From assembly GCA_963824985.1 (NCBI GenBank), contig CAWGRQ010000024.1:124001-188000 (forward strand): a DNA stretch of 64,000 nt. Direction: 5' to 3'. This document shows positions 20,278 through 28,037 of this stretch, piece by piece. The notes under the pieces are model-generated. The model was not told where the DNA came from. It worked only from the letters and a program-made list of their open reading frames with translations, and ran no database searches. The position numbers and the translations under genes are program-made. Every line of letters starts with the position of its first letter. The stretch's first letter is position 1. This DNA is from JAFNAG01 sp963824985. Its GTDB lineage: Bacteria; Acidobacteriota; UBA6911.

Positions 20278-21693
20278 ATGATACATTCTGAAAACATCCG
20301 CCATGTCCACTTGATCGGCATCTGCGGCACCGGCATGGCTTCGCTCGCCGCCATGCTCAAGGACCGCGGCCTGGACATCACCGGCTCGGACGAAGGCGTC
20401 TACCCGCCGATGAGCGAATTCCTCGCCGCCAGGAAGATACCGGTAACCCCGGCCTATCGGAGCTCCAACCTGGCTCCCGCCCCAGATCTGGTCGTAGTCG
20501 GGAACGCCATCTCCCGTGGAAATCCGGAAGTCGAATATCTCCTGAATTTCAAGATTCCTTACACATCCTTCCCCGGGGCAATGAAGGCGTTTTTCCTCCC
20601 GGGCAAAACCTCAATTGTCGTGTGCGGCACACATGGGAAAACCACAACCACGTCGATCATCGCCTGGGTGCTGCACGCCGCGGGCTTTCAGCCCGATTTC
20701 CTCATCGGGGGCATTGCCGAAAACTTACAGTCCAGCTATGGGCTGGGCGGCGGGAGGCACTTTGTAATCGAGGGGGATGAATATGACTCGGCCTTTTTTG
20801 ATAAGGGGCCCAAGTTCCTGCATTACATGCCGGATCTGGCGGTGATCGGCAATGTGGAATTCGACCATGCCGACATTTATCAGGATCTCGAGGCGGTGCG
20901 GCTTCAATTCCGGCGGCTGGTGAACCTTATTCCGCAACGGGGTTTCTTGGCCGTTGGCGCCGACAGCCCCGATGCGGTGGCGGTCGCGCGCCAGGCCTTT
21001 TGCGCAATTGAGACTTTCGGCCTTGATCCGGACCGCGACTGGTCCGCGCACGACATCCGCCGCGAGGATGACCGCCTTGGTTTCGACATCCTATATCGGA
21101 AAAAGCTCTTTCGCCGCGTGCATCCGGCCTTCTACGGAGATTTCAACATACGCAACGCCCTGGCTGCGACGGCCGTGTTACACCGCCTGGGGGTCCCCGA
21201 AGATGATATCCGTGACGGACTGGACCAGTTCCGCGGTGTCCGCCGGCGACTGCAATTCCTGGCGGACATTGACGGCATCCGCCTTTTCGAGGATTTTGCC
21301 CACCATCCTACCGCCATCCGCGAGACTCTCCGGGCCCTGCGCTCCACCTTCCACCCCGGCCGTCTCTGGGCAATCTACGAGCCGCGCTCCGCAACCAGCC
21401 GGCGCAGTGTGTTTCAGCACGAGATCGCCGAAGCCCTGGGGGAGGCCGATTGCATCGCCATGCCGCCGCTGTTCAAGCCCGAAAAAGTGCCCGATGGCGA
21501 GCGGCTGGACATGGACCGGTTAATCGAAGACCTGCGGAACCGGGGCCGGGCTGCCTGGAATCTCGAGAGCGTGGAGGGTATAATTTCCACGGTCTGCGCC
21601 GAAGCGATCTCCGGGGATCTGATTGCAATTTTTTCGAACGGCGGATTCGGTGGTATCTTTGAAAGGCTCCCGGCCGCCCTCAGACACAGGTAA
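20278..21693 (+). CDS. mpl: UDP-N-acetylmuramate:L-Ala-gamma-D-Glu-meso-DAP ligase (Mpl)
   Basis: 471 residues, intact, typical Mpl length (about 450-460). Mur-ligase features: N-terminal Rossmann motif HLIGICGTGMASLAAMLKD, ATP loop CGTHGKTTTTS at about residue 119, EGDEYDSAFFDKGPKF, the central VIGNVEFDHADIY, FEDFAHHPTAIRETL and the C-terminal YEPRSATSRRSVFQ. The FDHADIY and EGDEYD signatures separate Mpl from MurC. It attaches recycled murein tripeptide to UDP-MurNAc in the cytoplasm, so the organism should have DAP-type peptidoglycan and a recycling route. No other recycling gene is visible nearby. Confidence 0.93.
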   Translation: MIHSENIRHVHLIGICGTGMASLAAMLKDRGLDITGSDEGVYPPMSEFLAARKIPVTPAYRSSNLAPAPDLVVVGNAISRGNPEVEYLLNFKIPYTSFPGAMKAFFLPGKTSIVVCGTHGKTTTTSIIAWVLHAAGFQPDFLIGGIAENLQSSYGLGGGRHFVIEGDEYDSAFFDKGPKFLHYMPDLAVIGNVEFDHADIYQDLEAVRLQFRRLVNLIPQRGFLAVGADSPDAVAVARQAFCAIETFGLDPDRDWSAHDIRREDDRLGFDILYRKKLFRRVHPAFYGDFNIRNALAATAVLHRLGVPEDDIRDGLDQFRGVRRRLQFLADIDGIRLFEDFAHHPTAIRETLRALRSTFHPGRLWAIYEPRSATSRRSVFQHEIAEALGEADCIAMPPLFKPEKVPDGERLDMDRLIEDLRNRGRAAWNLESVEGIISTVCAEAISGDLIAIFSNGGFGGIFERLPAALRHR

Positions 21694-21700
21694 CTGCCTT

Positions 21701-22760
21701 ATGATTTGCCAATATCCGGGACCATCGTCCACACGGAACAGGCGCTCCTTTCTCCCGGCAGCAGGATTGCTGCTCCTGCTGGCCTCAGCCTTTCTGGGAG
21801 TGGGACTGTCCTGGCCGCGGACCCGACCTTCGCCCGGGCAGCAGACTCAACCGCAAAAGGATCCGGGACAATTCAAGATCGGCGTCGAAGTCAACATGGT
21901 GACCGTGCCGGTCACCGTGCGCAAGCCCGAAGGGGGATTTGTCAAGGGGCTGCCCAAGAGCGCATTTCGCATCACCGAGGATGGCGAGGAACAGGAGATT
22001 CAGACCTTCGACCCAGGAAGCCGTGCCGACCCGCATCGCCATCGTTCTGGACATCAGTGGAAGCGTCCGGGGCGAATGGGGAACCATCAAATATGCGACT
22101 CGCAGATTTGTGGAAAATCTGAAGCCGGAAGACCAGTATGCGCTGGTCACCTTTAACACGGAAACGCGATTGAAGATCGACTGGGGCACCAAGACCGATC
22201 GCCTCGATGACGTGCTTTCGTCGATCTATTGCAAAGACAACACGAACCTCTGGGATACGGTTTATCTGGTGGCGAACGACGTTTTCAAGGGGATCCGGGA
22301 AAAGAAGGCCATGATCATCATGAGTGACGGCCTGGACAACAACAGCTCTACCCCATATAAAGATGCGCTGGCTGCCGCCGTGCGGTCCGAAGCCGCCATT
22401 TATGTCCTGAGCAAAACCCAGGCTGTGCGCCAGGCCTATATCCTTCAGCAGGAACAGGCGGGATGGTATGCGGGCATTCCGGAAAACGTGTTTGTCAACG
22501 CGGACATGGAGCTGCGCAGGATAGCCTACGAGACGGGCGGGCGGGTTCTCTATCCCAACAATTTCGGCCAGCTGGGCAATATCTATGCCGAGGTGGATGA
22601 GGAATTGAGAAATCAGTACATGCTCGGGTATGTCTCCACCAACGCCACTAAGGATGGAGCGTACCGTCGGATTGAGGTGGCGGTAAACGCCCCCGGAGCG
22701 TCCATCTCCTCACGCCCCGGGTACTACGCTCCCAACCAGCTCCCCTCAAGCAAGAAATAA
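21701..22760 (+). CDS. VWFA-related secreted protein (acidobacterial type), one frameshift
   Basis: ATG 21701 opens an export signal with an Arg-rich front (NRRSFLPAAGLLLLLASAFLG). The pattern VNMVTVPVTVRKPEGGFVKG then LPKSAFRITEDGEEQEIQTF is the pre-domain of the acidobacterial VWFA-related family. Near 22015 the frame changes; the VWA domain then reads AIVLDISGSVRGEW (MIDAS D-I-S-G-S), ALVTFNTE and KKAMIIMSDGLDNNS, and the end is RNQYMLGYVSTN...GYYAPN, also family-typical. About 350 residues. Paralogues of this family are numerous in Acidobacteriota; the ligand is unknown. Confidence 0.85.
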
Positions 22761-22774
22761 CGCCGATTCGATTC

Positions 22775-22798
22775 AGATCCGGGACCTGGGATCTTTTT
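22775..22798 (+). terminator. Candidate rho-independent terminator after the VWFA gene
   Basis: A six-base stem AGATCC/GGATCT with a short loop is followed by five T residues, 15 bases after the VWFA stop and before the convergent BNR gene. Short stem, so only a moderate candidate. Confidence 0.5.
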
Positions 22799-22858
22799 CC
22801 CGCCTCTTCAACAAAATCCGTGGGGCAGAACCGAAAGTCACCCGCCAGGCATTATGCT

Positions 22859-25800
22859 TCAGATTGGCTGGCGCGACTTGATCTCCTTTTCGATCGCAGC
22901 CAGATCTGACTTGGTCTCGGCAAGCACCGCGCGCTGCGCGCCTGTGGGCCCGGACAAGGTGCCCGTCTGCGCGCCGGAAATCATGAACGGGCTCAGGAGT
23001 CCACTCAGACGCTGGCGCACCGGCTGCACGACGCCGGCGCCGCCGCCCCTGCCGCCTCCCCGGGCTCCTCCTCTGCCTCCGCCGGCGCCCACGAGCCGCA
23101 GCTCAAGCGCCGACAGGCGCGCGGCCTCATCGCCGGTCGCGGCCGTGCGCCGCGCCGCGAGATCCTTCGCAAGCGCCTCCACCTTCGCCTGCAGATCCAT
23201 CACTTCCACCACAAAGGCCTCGCGCGCCTTGTGCTGCTCCGGCGTGACCGCAGACATCGGGTCGGCGCGCACGTCGAACGTGCGCGAAGCCGCCGCTACG
23301 CCGTCAACTTCGAGCGTCACCTTGAAAGTGCCGGGCGCGACGTGCGGTCCGCGCTGACCGATGTCGTGCGCCGGAATCGGCAGCTGCACGACGCCCGCCC
23401 GCGCTGCTCCGCCACCCCCACCCTCTTCGCCGACAGGGGCACCGCCGCCTCGACCCGCGGACGCCGGCGCCGGATAGCGAAGATCCCAGTTTACCCGATG
23501 AATGACGCCGGCTTCACCAGGGCCCGTGACCTCGCGAATCACATTCCCGGCCGGCCCGGTTACAATCAGCTTAACCTTTTGCGCCAACTGGCCGAGGTGG
23601 TACGTGAATGTGGCTCCCTCGGCAGGGTTCTCCGCGGTAAAGAAGTAATGACCCATATTCGAGATGTCTTCCCAGTAAAGCATCAGCGTGGCGCGTGGCA
23701 CATTGAAGAGGTGCGCCCGCTCGGCGGAGATGGCCGGGGTCCACTCCGCAACCGGTGATGCGTCGTCGAGAATCCAGACGCCGCGTCCATGCGTGCCGAG
23801 AATCAGGTCCTTGGTGCGCGGATGTACGACGATGTCGTCGTAGCGGGTCGTCGGCAGGTTCGCGGCCAGCCGGCTCCAGTGATCACCGCTGTCATGGGTG
23901 ACGAATAGCGCGCGCTCGGTGCCCGCGAACAGCACATTCGGTTTCCCGGGGAACTCGGCGAGGCCGCGCACGGACGCGTCATCACCCGGAAGACCGCTCG
24001 TCACCGCCTTCCACGTCTTGCCGAAGTCTGTGGTGCGGTAGAGATAGGGTTTGAAGTTGCCGTCGCGGTGTGCGTCAAACGAAACGAACGCAGTGCCCCT
24101 GGAAGTCGATGACGCGACGATGTCGCCCACGAAGGTGCCGTCCTTCACGCCGCCGACTGATTGAATGGCGCCGCTCAGTTCGGTCCACGTGGCGCCGCCG
24201 TCGGTGGTGAGCTGCACATTGCCGTCGTCCGTGCCCACCCAGAGGATCTTCGGGTCGATCGGGGATTCGGCGAAGTTCGAGATTTCGCTGATCGCATCGC
24301 CGTCGTTGCGCGACAGCCTGATGTCGCGGTTCACCACGCCCATCATCGTGAGCGGGTCGCGGTCGATCGAGCGCGTCAGATCCTTGGTCCTGGTCCAGGT
24401 GGATCCGAAGTCCTTCGAGATGAAGAGCCGGTTGCCGCCGAGGTAGACCGCACCCGACGTGTGGCGCGACGCCATGACGGGCGCGTCCCAGTCGAAGCGA
24501 TAGGACGGCTCCCCTGCGGGCGGACTCGGCCTGATGCCGACCGTGTCCCCCGTGAGCGGATCGACAAGCGAGAGGTTGCCGCCGGACGACGACGAGTAGA
24601 CCTTGCGCCCATCGACGACGTCGACTGCCTTGCCGGTGCCGTCGCTGAAGCCGATCTCGACCCAATCCTGATTGAGGATGCCGAGCCAGTGGCGCGTCGC
24701 GCTCGGACCCATCCACGAATGGTTGTCCTGCAAGCCTGCGTACACCCAATACGGATCGCGGTTGTCTACGGCGACGCGATAGACCTGCGCCACCGGAATG
24801 CTGCCGTGCCGTATGTACGTCTTGCCCATGTCGAAGCTCTCGTTCAGGCCGCCGTCGCCCGCCACATAGATGTGGCTCGAGTTCGACGGATCCACGCGCA
24901 GCACGTGATGGTCGGTCTTGAGGCCGACGTCGTAGGTCGGTGACGTGGGCTCTTCAATAAATGTGGCGCCGCCGTCTTCGCTATGCACGATCGACACTCC
25001 GGGCAGCCAGACACGCTTGTCGTTGTTCGGATCGATCGTCGGTTTGCTGTAGTACATCGGCCTCGGATTGGTGCGGCTCATCTGCTTCCACGTGGCGCCC
25101 GCATCCTCCGTGCGGTACGTCCCGCCGGCAGTGGCGTGCTCGATCGTCGCGATAAGCACGTCCGGCTTTGACATCGCGATCGCCAGGCCGATGCGGCCCT
25201 TATCGCCGGCCGGAACACCGTTTTCAAGCTTTTTCCATGTGGCGCCCGCGTCCGTGGTCTTATAGATGGCACTGCCCGGCCCCCCGCCATTGAAGCCAAA
25301 GGCTTTGCGGAGCCGCTGATAGGTGGCCGCATACAGGACCTTCGAATCCCGCGGGTCCATCACGAGGTCGGTCGCGCCGGTAAATGCATCGACATAGAGC
25401 ACTTTTTCCCATGTGCGGCCCGCGTCAACGGTTTTGAACACGCCGCGTTCAGGATTCTCCGCCCAGAGGTTGCCGACCGCGGCGATGTAGGCGACGTTTG
25501 GATCGACCGGGTCCAACACAACGCGCCCGATGGACCGAGTGTCGTGCAGCCCGAGATAGGTCCACGTCTCGCCCCCATCGGTCGAGCGGTACACACCGCC
25601 GCCCCATGATGAACTCTGCCGATTATTGTTCTCGCCGGTGCCGGCCCAGATGATCTGCGGGTTGCCCGCGAAGATCGCGATGCCGCCGAACGTGTTGTCG
25701 GGCTGACGGCCGAAAATGTCCTTCCAGGTTACGCCTTTGTTCGTGGATTTCCAGAGGCCGCCGGAGGCCGAGGCGACATACAGCACCGCGGGATTCTTCG

Positions 25801-25978
25801 GATCGATCTGGATGTCGTGGAGGCGCCCGCTGGTCACCGCCGGGCCGATGTCGCGGAAATGCAGCGCATCGAACGGAGCGCGCGCAACCTGCGCCTGTGT
25901 GCGAGTTGGCGCCAGGGCGGCAAACAATCCCAGCGCGACGAGTGTGACGACTGCGGCAAAACGGGAGATACGACGCAT
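22859..25978 (-). CDS. Secreted BNR/Asp-box beta-propeller protein (sortilin-like)
   Basis: 1039 residues, intact. Signal peptide 1-30, then a propeller pair carrying many Asp-box motifs of the form S/T-x-D-x-G-x-T-W: STDGGETWT, TVDAGRTWE, TTDAGATWK, TEDAGATWK, SKDFGSTWT, TTDGGATWT, TTDFGKTWK. The last 250 residues form a separate beta domain followed by helices and a Gly/Arg-rich tail (GGGRGGARGGGRGGG). Such VPS10/sortilin-like or glycosidase-annotated proteins are common in Acidobacteriota and Gemmatimonadota; catalytic activity is not evident. Probably exported, perhaps a binding or scaffolding protein. It is convergent with the VWFA gene and divergent from the sigma factor. Confidence 0.85.
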   Translation of the reverse strand: MRRISRFAAVVTLVALGLFAALAPTRTQAQVARAPFDALHFRDIGPAVTSGRLHDIQIDPKNPAVLYVASASGGLWKSTNKGVTWKDIFGRQPDNTFGGIAIFAGNPQIIWAGTGENNNRQSSSWGGGVYRSTDGGETWTYLGLHDTRSIGRVVLDPVDPNVAYIAAVGNLWAENPERGVFKTVDAGRTWEKVLYVDAFTGATDLVMDPRDSKVLYAATYQRLRKAFGFNGGGPGSAIYKTTDAGATWKKLENGVPAGDKGRIGLAIAMSKPDVLIATIEHATAGGTYRTEDAGATWKQMSRTNPRPMYYSKPTIDPNNDKRVWLPGVSIVHSEDGGATFIEEPTSPTYDVGLKTDHHVLRVDPSNSSHIYVAGDGGLNESFDMGKTYIRHGSIPVAQVYRVAVDNRDPYWVYAGLQDNHSWMGPSATRHWLGILNQDWVEIGFSDGTGKAVDVVDGRKVYSSSSGGNLSLVDPLTGDTVGIRPSPPAGEPSYRFDWDAPVMASRHTSGAVYLGGNRLFISKDFGSTWTRTKDLTRSIDRDPLTMMGVVNRDIRLSRNDGDAISEISNFAESPIDPKILWVGTDDGNVQLTTDGGATWTELSGAIQSVGGVKDGTFVGDIVASSTSRGTAFVSFDAHRDGNFKPYLYRTTDFGKTWKAVTSGLPGDDASVRGLAEFPGKPNVLFAGTERALFVTHDSGDHWSRLAANLPTTRYDDIVVHPRTKDLILGTHGRGVWILDDASPVAEWTPAISAERAHLFNVPRATLMLYWEDISNMGHYFFTAENPAEGATFTYHLGQLAQKVKLIVTGPAGNVIREVTGPGEAGVIHRVNWDLRYPAPASAGRGGGAPVGEEGGGGGAARAGVVQLPIPAHDIGQRGPHVAPGTFKVTLEVDGVAAASRTFDVRADPMSAVTPEQHKAREAFVVEVMDLQAKVEALAKDLAARRTAATGDEAARLSALELRLVGAGGGRGGARGGGRGGGAGVVQPVRQRLSGLLSPFMISGAQTGTLSGPTGAQRAVLAETKSDLAAIEKEIKSRQPI

Positions 25979-26363
25979 GGCGATAACCTCAACGGATAGG
26001 CCAAAGAGCTACGATTTTTAGTATCGGGTTTCGGCCGGGGGCCGGCCCAGCTTTCGAAATGGTCTCTTACCTTGCCTTCAGCCGGTCCCAGAACCTGAAG
26101 CGGAACACAGCCGGGATCTTACTCCCAAACGATTTCGTAGGATATTAAATTCTCCTGTCAAAGCCCTTCGGGACCACGAAATATTTGGGTTGGCAGAAAA
26201 CGATCTCAGAAACCGCTTGACACCGGAAGCGTCGCACCCTAACGTGAACTCACCCTCAGTGTTTGTCTCGAACTCAGCCATATAACTCGGAGCCGCGCTG
26301 CAGCCGCCTGCTTTGTCGTTATCCGGGCGCTCCTGCGCGACCCATCGTGTGGAGGGCTGAGGT
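25979..26363. other. Divergent intergenic region
   Basis: 385 bases between the BNR gene (minus) and the sigma-factor gene (plus). No gene or repeat seen; more AT-rich than its surroundings around 26110-26170, so promoters of both genes are likely here. Confidence 0.45.
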
Positions 26364-26999
26364 GTGCGCAACCAACCCTACTCTCTCGGATACGTATCAA
26401 ATCCGGTCCGAATCTGCGAAACGAGCCCCATTGGAAAGTACGCGGCCGGATCTGAGGCACATCGCTGGAAGGAAGAAGAACTGTCTCAAATCCGGCTGGT
26501 CCTCAGGAAGCTGACTTCACTGCGGGTAGGCAATCCCGAGGACGCTGAGGATCTGGTGCAGGAAACGATGCTGACCATGGTGCGCAAGGCGCCGGGCATC
26601 AATATCGAAAAGGGGCTGCTGATCTGGGCGATGGGCGTTCTCCGCCGGAAGGTGGGGAACTACTATCGCAGGACGCAACGGCACGTCCCGCTTGAGGATC
26701 ACAGGCTCACGGCCCGGCCGAGCGGGGGATGCACAACCTCGACCCTGTCGCCCGAGTTGAACCTGCATCACACCGAATTGAAAACCACGGTCGATGCCCT
26801 GATCCTGAAACTCTCCCCGCAGGAGCGTGAAGCGATAGATCTGTACCTCGCGGGACTGCAGACCTCCGAAATCGCATCCCGGCTGCAGCCGGAGCGATAT
26901 CAAAACATCGTGAACCGCCTTCATCGCGGGCGCAAAAAACTGGCGCGTGAACTGTCCCGGCTGGGTTATGGCCGGCGCCCGGATGAACCGCCGGGCTGA
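26364..26999 (+). CDS. ECF-like RNA polymerase sigma factor
   Basis: Up to 211 residues. Region 2 is visible as LRVGNPEDAEDLVQETMLTM and LLIWAMGVLRRKVGNYYRR; region 4 as LSPQEREAIDLYLAGLQTSEIASRL...NIVNRLHRGRKKLAREL, a helix-turn-helix. The order and spacing fit an ECF sigma factor of the acidobacterial kind. The first 30-40 residues are not conserved in appearance and the true start may be further downstream. No anti-sigma gene follows; downstream is a stretch of gene remnants. The target regulon is unknown. Confidence 0.75.
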   Translation: MRNQPYSLGYVSNPVRICETSPIGKYAAGSEAHRWKEEELSQIRLVLRKLTSLRVGNPEDAEDLVQETMLTMVRKAPGINIEKGLLIWAMGVLRRKVGNYYRRTQRHVPLEDHRLTARPSGGCTTSTLSPELNLHHTELKTTVDALILKLSPQEREAIDLYLAGLQTSEIASRLQPERYQNIVNRLHRGRKKLARELSRLGYGRRPDEPPG

Positions 27000-27365
27000 C
27001 GCCGGCGGCGTCAATCACCCCGGTCCCAAAAGCCGGCCGGGCAGCGGACGGCACTCGCGGAGGAGGAAGGGGAACAGTCACCTGGATTGCACCCCATCGC
27101 TTTCTTCGCGCGCGGTTCCATTTGCCCGGGATCCGTATAAAATAATCTTGGCCGGCGCAAACTTCGAAATGAGACGGTGCGCAATCTCGTCCAGGATCTG
27201 TTCCTCAATGTGATTTTCTTTCTGCATGAGAATGGACTATACCACTGAGCCGGACGGGTTCTATCGCAGGTTTTGCGGAGTGTGCCCTTTGAAATGATTG
27301 TCGGGACCGGCACATCCATTCTCCTTTACCCCAGGTATGGTGCGGGTATCTTATTCCCATGTGAA
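27000..27365. other. Non-coding stretch with one copy of a GGGGA-ACAGTCACCTG repeat
   Basis: 366 bases after the sigma-factor gene. I see no gene. At 27062-27083 lies a sequence closely similar to the two repeats at 27675-27772, so the permease remnant between them is bracketed by this family. Confidence 0.5.
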
Positions 27366-27672
27366 TCATTCACACCTGAGCGTATCCGCCGGGTTGGTCC
27401 TGGCGGCGCGCCCCGCCGGAATGAAGGCAGCGCCCATGGCCGCCAGAAACAAAATCAGGGCAACGGCGCCATGGGCGACAGGGTCAAGAGGGCTTGTGCC
27501 GAACAGGTAGGCACGCAGAAGTTGTCCTGTGCCAAGCGAGAGCACGAATCCAACGGCCAGGCCGCCAAGCGTCGCCAGCCGTGTCTGCCCCAGGACCAGG
27601 CCCACGACCTGTGATCCGCGCGCTCCGAGCGCAAGGCGGATGCCGATTTCGTGCCTGCGCTCTTGAACGAAA
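27366..27672 (-). pseudogene. C-terminal remnant of an FtsX/MacB-type permease (ADOP-like)
   Basis: About 100 residues survive: FVQERRHEIGIRLALGARGS, then TM stretches and the ending AGRAARTNPADTLRCE, which is the standard C-terminus of MacB/FtsX permeases, especially the large ADOP permeases of Acidobacteriota. Upstream sequence stops abruptly at a hairpin repeat (27675), so roughly the first 700 residues are gone. No start codon for a functional product. A relic of an efflux/export permease gene. Confidence 0.8.
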
Positions 27673-27674
27673 GG

Positions 27675-27772
27675 GGAGGGGGACAGTCACCTGTGTCCCT
27701 CCTCGCCATCCCCATTCCCGCCTTCTGCCTTCGCCTTGCCTTAGGTGACACTGGTGGATGTCCCCCTTCCCC
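27675..27772. repeat. Pair of inverted GGGGGACAGTCACC-type hairpin repeats
   Basis: Copy one (27675-27704) is itself a hairpin, GAGGGGGACA...TGTCCCTCCTC. Copy two (27742-27772) is similar and in the opposite orientation (GGTGACAC...TGTCCCCCTTCCCC). A further copy is at 27062. Repeats of this look often border REP-associated tyrosine transposases, but no such transposase is in the window. One copy marks the break point of the permease remnant. Confidence 0.65.
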
Positions 27773-27786
27773 CATAAGCCTGCACA

Positions 27787-28020
27787 GAACGTGAAGGCTC
27801 AGAGGATTGATGCCGGGGCAAGGTGGTAATGCCGGGATTCATCAATTGCCATATGCATTTTTATGACACTTTCGCGCGCGGGCTAACCGGGCTGAAGTCC
27901 GCCGGGAGCTTTCCGGAGAAACTGCGCAGCCTCTGGTGGCGCCTGGATCGCCTGCTTACCCCGGAGCAATGCTATTACAGTGCTTTGGCAGCGGGACTGG
28001 AGGCCATTCGTCTAGACTCG
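27787..28020 (+). pseudogene. N-terminal remnant of an amidohydrolase (SsnA-like)
   Basis: Reads KVVMPGFINCHMHFYDTFAR followed by GLTGLKSAGSF...LWWRLDRLLTPEQCYYSALA, closely like the start of SsnA-type aminohydrolases, including the metal-binding H-x-H (HMH). The first codons (QRIDA) are one frame off near 27812, and after about 75 residues the similarity ends at LEAIR; the remaining 350 or so residues are absent. Non-functional fragment next to the 3' end of the EAL gene. Confidence 0.75.
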
Positions 28021-28037
28021 CACTCCCAGGATGACCA

